Below, piece after piece: positions 11,712 through 20,725 of a stretch of 64,000 bases of DNA. Origin of the DNA: Streptomyces sp. NBC_00683 (lineage in GTDB: Bacteria; Actinomycetota; Actinomycetes; Streptomycetales; Streptomycetaceae); NCBI RefSeq assembly GCF_036226745.1, contig NZ_CP109013.1, forward strand, positions 3,348,001 to 3,412,000, in the 5' to 3' direction. The notes below the pieces were generated by a model, which saw nothing but the letters and a program-made list of their open reading frames with translations, did not search any database and was not told where the DNA came from. A program made the position numbers and the translations under genes. Position 1 is the first letter of the stretch, and each line of letters begins with the position of its first letter.

Positions 11712-12017
11712 GTGTCCATCGCTCGTCGCACGCTGCTGACCACCACCGCGGCAGGCACCCTGCTCTGCGCTCTCTGGTTCGTCCCCTCCGCCAACGCGAC
11801 GGACGGGGCAGGCCCGCGGAGCGGTTCCGCCGGCTCCTCGGCTCCTGTCCAACAGGCGTCCGCCGCAGGAGAGATCACCGCACAGGAGACGCTCGCCGAC
11901 ACCGGGGCGGGGGTCGACACCACCCCGTATCTGATCGGCGGTACGGCCTTCCTGTGTGCCGGAGCGGGATTCGTCGCGTATTCGGTACGCCGGGGCACCG
12001 TGAGCCCGGGCTTCTGA
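11712..12017 (+). CDS. Small LAxTG cell-wall-anchored protein (sortase E substrate)
   Basis: A 101-aa exported protein with a GTG start at 11712 preceded by AAGGGG. It has a signal peptide (residues 1-29, RRTLL...PSANA), a short Ser/Gly/Pro spacer, then LADTG at residues 61-65, followed by a membrane helix (YLIGGTAFLCAGAGFVAYSV) and the basic tail RRGTVSPGF. This is a complete sorting signal. Streptomyces class E sortases recognise LAxTG rather than LPxTG. The mature domain would be only about 30 residues, so it may be a small surface or hyphal-wall component. No sortase gene lies in the window. Confidence 0.75.
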   Translation: MSIARRTLLTTTAAGTLLCALWFVPSANATDGAGPRSGSAGSSAPVQQASAAGEITAQETLADTGAGVDTTPYLIGGTAFLCAGAGFVAYSVRRGTVSPGF

Positions 12018-12024
12018 CGTACGC

Positions 12025-12062
12025 GGAAGGGCCGTTGCACCCGCGGGTGCAACGGCCCTTCC
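12025..12062. terminator. Strong bidirectional intrinsic terminator
   Basis: An 18-bp perfect stem with a 2-base loop: 12025-12042 pairs with 12045-12062. It sits between the convergent LAxTG gene and hutH, whose stop codon is 12 bp further on. Confidence 0.85.
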
Positions 12063-12074
12063 GTGCGTACGGGG

Positions 12075-13625
12075 TCAGGCGAGCGGTCCGGTCACCGTCT
12101 CCGCGACGGCGACCAGCTTCCCTTCCCGTACGAAGGCGTCGGCGGCTGCCAGATCGGGCGAGAGGAAGCGGTCGGGGCCGGGCCCCTGGACACCGGCGGC
12201 CCGCAGCGCCTCGATGACGGCCAGCGAGGCTGGCGCGGGGGCCAGCCCCTGGGCGGCGCGCAGTTCGACGGCGCGCGTGGCCGCGTACAGCTCGACTGCG
12301 ACGATCCGCGCGAGGTTGGTGACGGCGGTACGGAGCTTGCGCGCGGCCGACCAGCCCATGGAGACGTGGTCCTCCTGCATCGCGGAGGACGGGATCGAGT
12401 CGACGGACGCCGGGACCGCGAGCCGCTTCATCTCGCTGACCAGGGCGGCCTGCGTGTACTGGGCGATCATCAGCCCGGAGTCGACACCGGCGTCGTCGGC
12501 GAGGAACGGCGGCAGCCCGTGCGAGCGGTTCTTGTCCAGGAGCCGGTCGGTGCGGCGCTCGGTGATCGAGCCGAGGTCGGCGGCCACGATCGCCAGGAAG
12601 TCGAGCACGTACGCGACGGGCGCACCGTGGAAGTTGCCGTTGGACTCCACGCGGCCGTCCGGGAGCACGACGGGGTTGTCGACGGCGGAGGCCAGCTCAC
12701 GGTCCGCGACGAGCCGCCCGTGCGTGAGGGTGTCCCGTCCGGCCCCGTTGACCTGGGGTGCGCAGCGTACGGAGTAGGCGTCCTGGACCCGGGGCGCGTC
12801 GTCCTGGTGGTGGCCGGTGAGACCGGACCCGGCCAGCACCCGCAGCATGTTGTCGGCGGAGGCACCCTGGCCCGGGTGGGGGCGGATGGCGTGGAGCTCG
12901 GGGGCGAGGACCTTCTCCGTGCCGAGGAGGCCTTCCAGGGAGAGCGCGGCGGTGATGTCCGCGGCGGTGTAGAGGTTCTTCAGGTCGGCGAGGGCCATCA
13001 CGAGCATGCCGAGCATGCCGTCGGTGCCGTTGAGGAGGGCGAGGCCCTCCTTCTCGCGCAGTTCGACGGGCGTGATGCCGTGGGCGGCGAGGAGCTCACC
13101 GGCGGGGCGCACGACGCCGTCGGGGCCCTCCGCGTCGCCCTCGCCCATGAGGGTCAGGGCGCAGTGCGAGAGCGGGGCCAGGTCGCCGGAGCAGCCGAGC
13201 GAGCCGTACTCGTGCACGACGGGGGTGATGCCCGCGTTGAGCACGTCGGCCATGGTCTGCGCGACCTGGGGGCGTACGCCGGTGTGCCCGGAGGCGAGCG
13301 TCTTCAGCCGCAGGAACATCAGCGCCCGTACGACCTCGCGCTCCACGTGGGGGCCCATGCCCGCCGCGTGCGAGCGCACGATGTTGCGCTGCAGCTGCGC
13401 CCGGAGGTCCGGGCTGATGTGCCGGCTGGCGAGAGCGCCGAAGCCGGTCGAGACGCCGTAGACCGGCTCGGGCTTGGCGGCCAGCGCGTCGACGATCTCC
13501 CGGGCGGCGGCCAGGGCGTCGACGGCGTCCTGCGAGAGCTCGACACGGGCGCCCTCGCGGGCCACGGCGATGACGTCCTCGGCGGTGGTACCGGACGTCC
13601 CCACCACGACTGTATGCATATCCAT
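12075..13625 (-). CDS. hutH: Histidine ammonia-lyase
   Basis: Converts L-histidine to trans-urocanate and ammonia, the first step of the Hut pathway, in the cytosol. The protein is 516 aa, normal for the family. The prosthetic MIO group would form from Cys145-Ser146-Gly147 in GSLGCSGDLAPLS; many bacterial enzymes have Ala in place of this Cys, and the Cys form is tolerated. The Tyr of PVYGVSTGFG and the block NGNFHGAPVAY are conserved. The start MDMHTVVVG (13625) is preferred over the longer frame, which opens 12 codons upstream. No other hut genes are adjacent. It is monocistronic and shares a terminator with the convergent LAxTG gene. Confidence 0.95.
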   Translation of the reverse strand: MDMHTVVVGTSGTTAEDVIAVAREGARVELSQDAVDALAAAREIVDALAAKPEPVYGVSTGFGALASRHISPDLRAQLQRNIVRSHAAGMGPHVEREVVRALMFLRLKTLASGHTGVRPQVAQTMADVLNAGITPVVHEYGSLGCSGDLAPLSHCALTLMGEGDAEGPDGVVRPAGELLAAHGITPVELREKEGLALLNGTDGMLGMLVMALADLKNLYTAADITAALSLEGLLGTEKVLAPELHAIRPHPGQGASADNMLRVLAGSGLTGHHQDDAPRVQDAYSVRCAPQVNGAGRDTLTHGRLVADRELASAVDNPVVLPDGRVESNGNFHGAPVAYVLDFLAIVAADLGSITERRTDRLLDKNRSHGLPPFLADDAGVDSGLMIAQYTQAALVSEMKRLAVPASVDSIPSSAMQEDHVSMGWSAARKLRTAVTNLARIVAVELYAATRAVELRAAQGLAPAPASLAVIEALRAAGVQGPGPDRFLSPDLAAADAFVREGKLVAVAETVTGPLA

Positions 13626-13683
13626 ATTCAGAAGCGTACGGACTGAATCTCGACATGTCACTAGTGGTCGACGGGTTGACCCC

Positions 13684-14868
13684 TTACCGATCCGGCATCC
13701 CGTTCCCCGGCGGCGGACTTCCGCGCAGCCTGCGGCGGTCGTGCGGCGACTTGGGCGGGGAGTCGGCGAGCCGGATCACCTCGCCGTCGCGCCCCGCCAC
13801 CACCGGCCTCCTGGAATGGGCCGCCTTGGCCTGGTACTGGGCCGCGTCGGCGAGCCGGAAGAGCCGGCGCGCGGAGCGTACGGGACCGATCTCGTCGCCG
13901 GTCGAGGCGACTCCGCAGGCGACCCCGTTGCCGAGTTCCAGGGCGACGGCCCGCGCGCAGAGCTCCTCGGAGACCCGGACCACGTCGTCCGCCGAGGGCC
14001 CCACGGTCAGCAGGCAGAACTCGTCGCCGCCCAGCCGTGCCGCCAGCGCGCCGGGGAGCATCGCCCCGCAGAGCGAGAGCACGGAGCCGAAACGTTCCAG
14101 CAGGCGGTCGCCGACCGCGTGGCCATGGGTGTCGTTGACCGCCTTGAGACCGTTCAGGTCGCAGACGACCAGGCTCACGACGGTGTCCTCCATACGATGC
14201 CGCTCCACCGCCTCGTCGAGCCGGAGGTCGACTGCGCGGCGGTTGGCGAGCCCGGTCAGCGGGTCGGTGAAGGCCAGCTTGCGGACCTCCTCCAGACGCT
14301 CGGTCTGGGCGATGCCCGCCGCGACGACGGCGGCCAGCACGGTGGCGAAGTCCGCGTCGTCCCGGTCGAACACCGGCGCACCGGCCGGACGGGCCACGTA
14401 CAGCTCGCCCCAGGCCCTCCCGTGCAGCACGATCGGTGCCACCACGCAGCAGCCCCGCCCCCGCCGCCGCAGGGCCGCGACCCGCTGGTGGCAGTACGGG
14501 CGGGCACCCCGGGCCGGAGCACCGGCGGCCGAGCTCCCGTCGGCGGTCTCCACCCAGGCGTCCGGCTCACCGCCGCCCGCCCAGCGCTCGTGCAGGAACT
14601 CGGTGATCTCCGGGAACTGGTGCACGGGGTAGGCCTCCTCGTCGGGGAACTCCTCCTCCCCCTCGGCCCGCTCCCCCGCGTTCACCAGCACCCGCAGCCT
14701 GCCCCGGTCGCGCTCCCACACGGACAGGGCCGCGAAGCTGCCGCCCAGCGCCTCGCACGCCCCCAGCGCCGCGGCCCGCCAGGACTCGCGCGAGGTGTAG
14801 GCCGCCGCCATCGTCTGCGCCAGCGAAACCACGGCGCGCAGACGCACATCATCACCGCCCATCACCAC
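13684..14868 (-). CDS. cdgE: GAF-GGDEF diguanylate cyclase
   Basis: Makes cyclic di-GMP from two GTP. Residues about 10-190 form a GAF-like sensory domain; residues about 205-360 form the GGDEF domain with FTDPLTGLANRRA and an intact active site ARLGGDEFCLL. The residues where the inhibitory I-site (RxxD, five before GGDEF) should be are not RxxD, so product inhibition at that site is not expected. There is no EAL domain and no membrane helix. GAF-GGDEF architecture next to hutH matches what I remember of Streptomyces CdgE; the symbol is from recall. The start is the GTG at 14868 or the ATG at 14862. c-di-GMP controls development through BldD and WhiG/RsiG in this genus. Confidence 0.88.
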   Translation of the reverse strand: MVMGGDDVRLRAVVSLAQTMAAAYTSRESWRAAALGACEALGGSFAALSVWERDRGRLRVLVNAGERAEGEEEFPDEEAYPVHQFPEITEFLHERWAGGGEPDAWVETADGSSAAGAPARGARPYCHQRVAALRRRGRGCCVVAPIVLHGRAWGELYVARPAGAPVFDRDDADFATVLAAVVAAGIAQTERLEEVRKLAFTDPLTGLANRRAVDLRLDEAVERHRMEDTVVSLVVCDLNGLKAVNDTHGHAVGDRLLERFGSVLSLCGAMLPGALAARLGGDEFCLLTVGPSADDVVRVSEELCARAVALELGNGVACGVASTGDEIGPVRSARRLFRLADAAQYQAKAAHSRRPVVAGRDGEVIRLADSPPKSPHDRRRLRGSPPPGNGMPDR

Positions 14869-14944
14869 AGCTTAGGGAGGTTTGCGGTGATTTGATCAGT
14901 TGACAGCGCGGATGATCTTCAGAGCGTTCCGCCGGGCGCGGTCG

Positions 14945-15757
14945 TCACTCACCCGGCCAGTTCGGCTTCCGCTTCTCGTTGAACGCGGCCACGCCCTCGG
15001 CCCGGTCCCCGGAGAAGGCCACCGACCGCCAGGCCGCGTCCTCCACCTCGAGCCCCGCCCGCAGATCCAGCCCCTGGCCGAGCCGCAGGGCCCGCTTCGC
15101 GGCGCGCAGCCCCACCGGGGAGTTGACGGCGATCCGGCCGCCGAGCGCCAGCGCCTCGTCCCGGTCCAGACCCGCGTCGACCAGCTCGTCCACCAGCCCC
15201 AGCTCACGCGCCTCGGCCGCCTCCACCCGCCGCGCGGAGAAGACGAGCTCCGCAGCGCGCGCGGCGCCGACCCGGCGGGGCAGCAGCTGCGTACCGCCGC
15301 CGCCGGGAATCACGCCGACGGACACCTCGGGCAGTCCGACCACGGCCGTACGGTCGGCCACGATCACGTCGCAGGCCAGCGCGAGCTCGAAGCCGCCGCC
15401 GAGGGCGAAGCCGTGGACGGCGGCGACGGTCGGCATCGGCAGTTCGAGCACACCCGTGTACGCGGCCCTCGCGGTGGGCCGCTGCCGCACCAGCTCGGCG
15501 TCCGTGAAGGAGTTCCGCTCCTTGAGGTCCGCGCCCACGCAGAAGGCCCGCTCATGGCTGGAGGTGAGCACGGTGACGCGCACCCCCTGATCGGCGCCGA
15601 GCGCGTCGCAGGCGGCCCCGATCGAACGGGCCATGTCGGTGGACACCGCGTTCATCGCCTTGGGCCGGTCGAGCACGAGCTCGGCCACATGCTCCTGGCC
15701 CTCGTGCCGCCGCACGACGACGAACTCCCCGAACCGCTGCTCCGACGTGACGGTCAT
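14945..15757 (-). CDS. Enoyl-CoA hydratase/isomerase (crotonase family)
   Basis: A 270-aa crotonase-fold protein. The oxyanion-hole segments are FCVGADLKER and HGFALGGGFELAL, followed by the catalytic-region LPEVSVGVIPGGGGTQLLPR with a Glu at the expected place. It most likely hydrates 2-enoyl-CoAs in fatty-acid or branched-chain amino-acid catabolism; exact chain specificity cannot be read. GGAGGGG precedes the ATG at 15757. The repeat-rich intergenic stretch upstream separates it from the adenylate cyclase gene, so it probably has its own promoter. Confidence 0.9.
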   Translation of the reverse strand: MTVTSEQRFGEFVVVRRHEGQEHVAELVLDRPKAMNAVSTDMARSIGAACDALGADQGVRVTVLTSSHERAFCVGADLKERNSFTDAELVRQRPTARAAYTGVLELPMPTVAAVHGFALGGGFELALACDVIVADRTAVVGLPEVSVGVIPGGGGTQLLPRRVGAARAAELVFSARRVEAAEARELGLVDELVDAGLDRDEALALGGRIAVNSPVGLRAAKRALRLGQGLDLRAGLEVEDAAWRSVAFSGDRAEGVAAFNEKRKPNWPGE

Positions 15758-15794
15758 GCTGCACCCCTCCGGTTAACGAGCGTTACCGGGGGAT

Positions 15795-16110
15795 CCTAGG
15801 CGCCCGGACCCCCCGGCCCCAGCCCACCCCGCCAACCTCGAGCCCACCCCGGCAACCCCATGCCCGCCCGGCGTCTGAGGGCACCCTTCGAGCCCACCCC
15901 GGCAACTTCGAGCCCACCCCCGGCTACTTCGAGTCCACCCCGGCTACCCCCAGCCCGCCCGGCGCTTGAGGGCACCCTTCGAGCCCACCCCGGCACCCTT
16001 CGAGCCCGCCCGGCGCTTGAGGGCATCCTTGGAGCCCGTCCGGCGCTTGAGGACCGGGGCCCGGGGCGGAGCCCACGGTTTCGGGAAGGGGCGGGTAGGG
16101 GACAGGCCCG
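15795..16110. repeat. Intergenic array of short GC-rich repeats
   Basis: A 380-bp gene-free gap filled with imperfect copies of two units: GAGCCCACCCCGGCAACTTC-like and GCCCGCCCGGCGCTTGAGGG-like. The second unit occurs about four times (near 15864, 15953, 16006 and 16035), the last copy ending in GAGGACCGGGGCCCGG. The same CCGGCGnTTGAGG core recurs at 50686-50706. It looks like a REP-type element that is scattered in Streptomyces genomes; no coding potential is convincing. Confidence 0.7.
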
Positions 16111-16139
16111 CCGCAGGCGCCACCCGCACCCCCACCCCG

Positions 16140-17339
16140 TCAGGACGCCGGCTTACCCCGCCGCGCCAGCAACCACGGCTCCACGACGCCCAGCCCTCGC
16201 ACAGGCCGCTGCCACATCGGCTGCAGCCCGAAGCGGTACGTCGGCAGCGGCGGCTCATCCTCCACCGGCCGGCCCTCCTTCTCGGCCAGCCGCGCCCGCT
16301 CGGCCGCCGCCGCGACCACCTCGGCCGCCTGCGCCTCGGAGGCGGGGGCGTCACCGGTCCGCGTCAGTTCCTGGGCGAACGCGCCGTCGACCAGCACGGC
16401 GTCCTTCGGCGCTATCGAGGTCAGCCGGCTGGCCAGATTCACCGTCGTCCCGAACACATCGCCCATCCGGGTGGTGACGGTGCCGAACGCGATGCCCACC
16501 CGCAGAGCGGGCATCGTGGTGTCCTGCGCCATCGCCTCCACCAGCCGGAGCGCTATCTCACCCGCCGTGCCCGCGTCGTCCGCGGCGAAGAGGACCTCGT
16601 CGCCCAGCGTCTTGATGAGCCGTCCGCCATGGGCGGCGACCAGGTCGGCGGAGGTCGTCTCGAAGGCCTCGACGAGCTCGCCGAGCTCCTCCTCCTCCAG
16701 CCGCCGGGTGAGCCGCGTGAAGCCGACCAGGTCGGCGAAGCCCACGGCGAGCCGTCGGTCGACCATCTCCTCGTCGTCCGCGGCCTGCACGACCCGGCCC
16801 GTGGCGGCGGCCAGCTGGCGCCGCCACACGTACACGAGGAATTCCTGCAGCTCGGGCAGGAGCAGCTCGACCAGCGGATAGGTGACCTCGGTACGGGTCA
16901 TGCCGGGCTCGGGGGGCTCGGTCAGCCCTTCCAGGAAGGAGTCGATCTGCCACTCCGCGAGCCGCGCGGTCGTCTGCCCGGTCGACCGGGCCACCTGGAT
17001 CGCCATCGGCTCGCTGAGCAGCCCGGCCTCCACGAGGCCCGCGAGGCGCCGCAGCGCCAGCACGTCCGCCTCGGTGAGCGCCTTGGCCTGCCCGATGTCG
17101 GCGAAGCCCATGGCCCGCCAGAACCGGGACGCCAGGTCCATGGAGACCCCGGCGGTCCTGGCCGCCTGGAACGGCGTGTAGCGCCGGTCGGCCCCCAGGA
17201 TCAGCTGTTCCAGCCGGATCGCGAGAGGGTCGTCGGTCGGTTCGGCCGTGTGGTCGACTTCGTGATGCGGTGTCGCGTGGACCGAGGATCCCGGCGGGGG
17301 CTCCGCGCCCTCGCCTGAGTTCGTGTCGTCGACGGTCAC
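16140..17339 (-). CDS. cya: Class III adenylate cyclase
   Basis: Makes cAMP from ATP. The 399-aa cytosolic protein has a roughly 190-residue N-terminal part with a HTH-like/regulatory look (YTPFQAARTAGVSMDLASRFWRAMGF) and a catalytic domain from about 205 to 345. Both metal-binding Asp are present (VGFADLVGFT and KTLGDEVLFA), as are the adenine-selecting Lys (LIKTLGDE) and Asp (MGDVFGTTVNLASRL) and the transition-state Asn/Arg in NLASRL, so it should be active. Streptomyces uses cAMP in germination and antibiotic control. It is flanked by biotin ligase and enoyl-CoA hydratase genes on the same strand but with long gaps. Confidence 0.93.
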   Translation of the reverse strand: MTVDDTNSGEGAEPPPGSSVHATPHHEVDHTAEPTDDPLAIRLEQLILGADRRYTPFQAARTAGVSMDLASRFWRAMGFADIGQAKALTEADVLALRRLAGLVEAGLLSEPMAIQVARSTGQTTARLAEWQIDSFLEGLTEPPEPGMTRTEVTYPLVELLLPELQEFLVYVWRRQLAAATGRVVQAADDEEMVDRRLAVGFADLVGFTRLTRRLEEEELGELVEAFETTSADLVAAHGGRLIKTLGDEVLFAADDAGTAGEIALRLVEAMAQDTTMPALRVGIAFGTVTTRMGDVFGTTVNLASRLTSIAPKDAVLVDGAFAQELTRTGDAPASEAQAAEVVAAAAERARLAEKEGRPVEDEPPLPTYRFGLQPMWQRPVRGLGVVEPWLLARRGKPAS

Positions 17340-17520
17340 CGGCCGCCTCCTGCCCGTTCCCTGCGCACTGCCCTGCCGATCTGTCGCTGGATCGCCTCAA
17401 CGATACGGCAGGTGTGCCCCAGCTCACGTCCCCGGTTGCCCGGTTCGGGTGCGTCATGAGAGACATCGTCCGTAATCGCCTGTGCCGTCCGCGCCGTGCG
17501 TACGCCGGCGCCGGCCCGGT

Positions 17521-18429
17521 TCAGGTCAGCCCGCCCTCCGCTCCGCGCAGATGGACGATGTCACCGGCGGAGACAGGCTCCTGGAGCCCGTCCCCGGTGG
17601 CCAGGACCAGCCGTCCGTCGCCGTCGATCGCGACGGCCTCGCCGACGACGGACCGGTCGCCGGGCAGCTCGGCCCGCACCGTGCGGTCGAGCGTGGCGCA
17701 GCCCGCCGCGTACGCGGCCTGGAGGCCGCTCTCGGCGGCGTCGCCGTTGGCCTCGCGCCACCGGCCGTACCACTCCTCCAGCGAGCGCAGGACGGCCCGC
17801 AGCAGCGTTTCCCGGTCGGTCGACACGGCCCCGGCGAGCGCCAGCGAACCGGCCTGAGGGGCGGGCAGCTCGGCCGCGCGCAGGGAGACGTTGAGCCCGA
17901 TGCCGATGACGACGCCGTCACCGGCACGTTCGGCGAGGATGCCGCCGGTCTTGCGCTCCGCGCCGGGCGGGGTCCCTGTCTCCCCGGGGAGGGTGCCTGA
18001 GCCCGTCGGAATGGTCACCAGGAGGTCGTTGGGCCATTTCAGTGCCATGTCGACGCCGGCGGATTGTGCGAGACCCGTCGCGGTGGCCACACCGGCCAGC
18101 AGCGGCAGCCATCCCCAGCGCTCGGGGGGCACGTCACCGGGGGTCAGGTAGACCGAGAAGAACAGCCCCGACCGGGGCGGCGCCGTCCAGCTCCGGTCCA
18201 GCCGCCCGCGGCCCGCGGTCTGCTCCTCGGCGACCAGGACCGTGCCCTCGGCCAGTCCGGAGGCGGCCCGTGCCGCGAGGTCGGAGTTGGTGGAGCCGGT
18301 CGTCCCGACGATCTCGAGCGAGGTCCACAGGCCGCCCGGTTTCAGCAGTCCACGGCGCAGCGCGGCGGCGTTCAGGGGCGGTCTGTCGAGGTCCGACCAG
18401 CGGTTGTGTGGCGCATCCGGAGGTGTCAT
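17521..18429 (-). CDS. birA: Biotin--[acetyl-CoA-carboxylase] ligase
   Basis: Activates biotin with ATP and attaches it to the lysine of biotin carboxyl carrier domains. The signature AGRGRLDRSW (biotinyl-AMP loop), the KWPNDLLV block and GGILAE with GIGLNV are visible. The C-terminal domain is present, but there is no N-terminal HTH, so it is a monofunctional class I ligase, not a biotin-operon repressor. The start is the ATG at 18429 (MTPPDAP); an in-frame start at 18453 would add eight residues. It is divergent from pccB, whose enzyme depends on the biotinylated AccA2 encoded 3.7 kb away, so the pairing makes functional sense. Confidence 0.93.
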   Translation of the reverse strand: MTPPDAPHNRWSDLDRPPLNAAALRRGLLKPGGLWTSLEIVGTTGSTNSDLAARAASGLAEGTVLVAEEQTAGRGRLDRSWTAPPRSGLFFSVYLTPGDVPPERWGWLPLLAGVATATGLAQSAGVDMALKWPNDLLVTIPTGSGTLPGETGTPPGAERKTGGILAERAGDGVVIGIGLNVSLRAAELPAPQAGSLALAGAVSTDRETLLRAVLRSLEEWYGRWREANGDAAESGLQAAYAAGCATLDRTVRAELPGDRSVVGEAVAIDGDGRLVLATGDGLQEPVSAGDIVHLRGAEGGLT

Positions 18430-18604
18430 GCAACCCACATTAGGTGTGGGCAACGACGCACTGCCGAACCGTATGCGCGCCGATACGCTACGGGTCAGTA
18501 GCTAACACCAGCCGACGAGCCGGTAGCCGTCGAGCACTTTTCGGTCCAGCACCTTTACTGGATGTACCAGCCGTCCCCGTGACCAGGCAGGGAGCCGCCA
18601 CCCG

Positions 18605-20185
18605 ATGTCCGAGCCGCAGAGCGACATCCACACGACCGCGGGCAAGATCGCGGATCTGCAGCGCCGTATTGACGAGGCCACGCACGCAGGTTCCGCACGC
18701 GCCGTCGAAAAGCAGCACGCCAAGGGCAAGTTGACCGCCCGTGAGCGCGTCGAGCTCCTGCTCGACGAAGGTTCCTTCGTGGAGCTCGACGAGTTCGCAC
18801 GGCACCGGTCGACGAACTTCGGCATCGAGAAGAACCGCCCCTACGGCGACGGTGTCGTCACCGGCTACGGCACGGTCGACGGCCGCCCCGTCTGCGTGTA
18901 CTCGCAGGACTTCACGATCTTCGGCGGCTCGCTCGGCGAGGTCTACGGCGAGAAGATCGTGAAGGTCATGGACTTCGCGATGAAGACCGGCTGCCCGGTC
19001 ATCGGCATCAACGACGGCGGCGGCGCCCGTATCCAGGAGGGCGTGGCCGCCCTCGGCCTGTTCGCCGAGATCTTCCGCCGCAACGTGCACGCCTCGGGTG
19101 TCGTCCCGCAGATCTCCCTGATCGTCGGACCGTGCGCCGGCGGCGCGGTCTACTCCCCCGCGATCACCGACTTCACGGTCATGGTCGACCAGACCTCGCA
19201 CATGTTCATCACCGGGCCCGACGTCATCAAGACGGTCACCGGCGAGGACGTCGGCTTCGAGGAGCTGGGCGGCGCCCGCACGCACAACACCACCTCCGGC
19301 GTCGCGCACCACATGGCGGGCGACGAGAAGGACGCCATCGAGTACGTCAAGTCCCTGCTGTCCTACCTCCCGTCGAACAACCTCTCGGAGGCTCCGGCCT
19401 TCCCCGAGGAGGCCGACCTGGAGACGACGGACGAGGACCGCGAGCTCGACTCCCTCATCCCGGACTCGGCGAACCAGCCGTACGACATGCACACCGCCAT
19501 CGAGCACGTGCTCGACGAGGGCGAGTTCCTGGAGACCCAGGCCCTGTTCGCGCCGAACATCATCACGGGCTTCGGCCGCATCGAGGGCTACCCCGTCGGC
19601 ATCGTCGCCAACCAGCCGATGCAGTTCGCCGGCTGTCTGGACATCAACGCCAGCGAGAAGGCCGCGCGCTTCGTCCGTACGTGCGACGCGTTCAACGTGC
19701 CGGTCCTGACCTTCGTGGACGTCCCCGGCTTCCTGCCGGGCGTCGACCAGGAGTACGGCGGCATCATCCGCCGCGGCGCCAAGCTGATCTACGCGTACGC
19801 CGAGGCGACCGTCCCGCTGATCACGGTCATCACCCGCAAGGCCTTCGGCGGCGCCTACGACGTCATGGGCTCCAAGCACCTGGGCGCCGACCTCAACCTG
19901 GCCTGGCCGACCGCGCAGATCGCGGTCATGGGCGCGCAGGGCGCGGTCAACATCCTGCACCGCCGGACCATCGCCGCCGCCGACGACCCGGAGACCACCC
20001 GCGCCGAACTGATGGCCGACTACGAGGACGCCCTCCTCAACCCGTACGTCGCCGCCGAGCGCGGCTACGTCGACGCGGTCATCATGCCGTCCGACACCCG
20101 GGCCCACCTCGTGAAGGGCCTGCGCCAGCTCCGCACCAAGCGCGAGTCGCTGCCCCCGAAGAAGCACGGCAACATCCCCCTCTAG
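18605..20185 (+). CDS. pccB: Propionyl-CoA carboxylase beta (carboxyltransferase) subunit
   Basis: Transfers the carboxyl group from biotin to propionyl-CoA (possibly also acetyl-CoA), giving methylmalonyl-CoA for polyketide and odd-chain metabolism. The 526-aa length fits. Oxyanion-hole segments are [12 protein letters not shown] and [11 protein letters not shown]. Asp419 in AYDVM corresponds to the residue known to set substrate choice in actinobacterial PccB/AccD5 (Asp for propionyl-CoA). It is followed after 15 bp by the epsilon subunit gene, so beta and epsilon are co-transcribed. Divergent from birA. GGGAGCC precedes the ATG at 18605. Confidence 0.95.
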   Translation: MSEPQSDIHTTAGKIADLQRRIDEATHAGSARAVEKQHAKGKLTARERVELLLDEGSFVELDEFARHRSTNFGIEKNRPYGDGVVTGYGTVDGRPVCVYSQDFTIFGGSLGEVYGEKIVKVMDFAMKTGCPVIGINDGGGARIQEGVAALGLFAEIFRRNVHASGVVPQISLIVGPCAGGAVYSPAITDFTVMVDQTSHMFITGPDVIKTVTGEDVGFEELGGARTHNTTSGVAHHMAGDEKDAIEYVKSLLSYLPSNNLSEAPAFPEEADLETTDEDRELDSLIPDSANQPYDMHTAIEHVLDEGEFLETQALFAPNIITGFGRIEGYPVGIVANQPMQFAGCLDINASEKAARFVRTCDAFNVPVLTFVDVPGFLPGVDQEYGGIIRRGAKLIYAYAEATVPLITVITRKAFGGAYDVMGSKHLGADLNLAWPTAQIAVMGAQGAVNILHRRTIAAADDPETTRAELMADYEDALLNPYVAAERGYVDAVIMPSDTRAHLVKGLRQLRTKRESLPPKKHGNIPL

Positions 20186-20200
20186 GCACCGGGAGCCACC

Positions 20201-20407
20201 ATGATCAAGGTCGTACGGGGCAATCCCACCCCGGAGGAACTGGCTGCCGCGCTCGCGGTCGTCCGTGCGCGCGCCGTGGCGGGTGCCGCCCTGCCGTCCG
20301 GCGATCCGCTGCCGCCCGAGCAGTGGTCCGACCCGGGCCGTGTCGCGCGCCGCGGGGCGCTGCGGCCGGGCCCGCGGTCCTGGGCCCGGACGTACTGGCC
20401 CGTCTGA
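20201..20407 (+). CDS. pccE: Acyl-CoA carboxylase epsilon subunit
   Basis: A 68-aa protein with the family signature: IKVVRGNPTPEELAAALAVV at the N-terminus and a C-terminal aromatic/basic WARTYWPV. Epsilon subunits bind between alpha and beta subunits in actinobacterial acyl-CoA carboxylases and raise activity. It lies 15 bp downstream of pccB with its own GGGAGCC binding site and is closed by a long palindromic terminator, so pccB-pccE is a two-gene unit. Confidence 0.93.
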   Translation: MIKVVRGNPTPEELAAALAVVRARAVAGAALPSGDPLPPEQWSDPGRVARRGALRPGPRSWARTYWPV

Positions 20408-20430
20408 ACCGGAAGCGCTGAGTCGCACCG

Positions 20431-20466
20431 CTGCGGCGCCTGAGTACGCGTACTCAGGCGCCGCAG
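20431..20466. terminator. Perfect 36-base palindrome, terminator of pccB-pccE
   Basis: Both 18-base halves (20431-20448 and 20449-20466) are exact reverse complements, forming a very stable hairpin 23 bp after the pccE stop codon. Confidence 0.85.
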
Positions 20467-20491
20467 TCGTACCGGGGCCACCATCGGAACC

Positions 20492-20620
20492 ATGCTGTGG
20501 TCAGACCCCGAGAACAAGCCGCCCAAGGAACTGCGCGACGCCCAGGACATGATGCGCCGCGCGGGGCTGCTGCTCGCCCTGGCCATGGTCGTCGCGATGT
20601 TCGTACTGGGCACCCGCTGA
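20492..20620 (+). CDS. 42-aa single-pass membrane peptide
   Basis: The ATG at 20492 opens 42 codons: a polar head MLWSDPENKPPKELRDAQDM, then one membrane helix RRAGLLLALAMVVAMFVLG, ending TR and TGA. Third-position GC and the clean head/helix split favour a real gene. It lies between the pccE terminator and maf. I recall small hypothetical proteins of this kind at the same place in other Streptomyces, but this is from memory. Function unknown. Confidence 0.6.
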   Translation: MLWSDPENKPPKELRDAQDMMRRAGLLLALAMVVAMFVLGTR

Positions 20621-20725
20621 GTCCCCGTCACGAGGGACCGGGTCCGCGTCCCGGCGGGCCGGGCCCGTGTCACAGGGGCCGAGTCCGGGTTCCGAGGGCT
20701 CCGGGGCCCTTCTACGATGGCCGCT

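Noticed and set aside
18488..20428. 646-codon minus-strand frame opposite pccB
   Set aside because: Antisense shadow with Asp/Gly/Val-rich repeats; pccB motifs are unambiguous on the plus strand.
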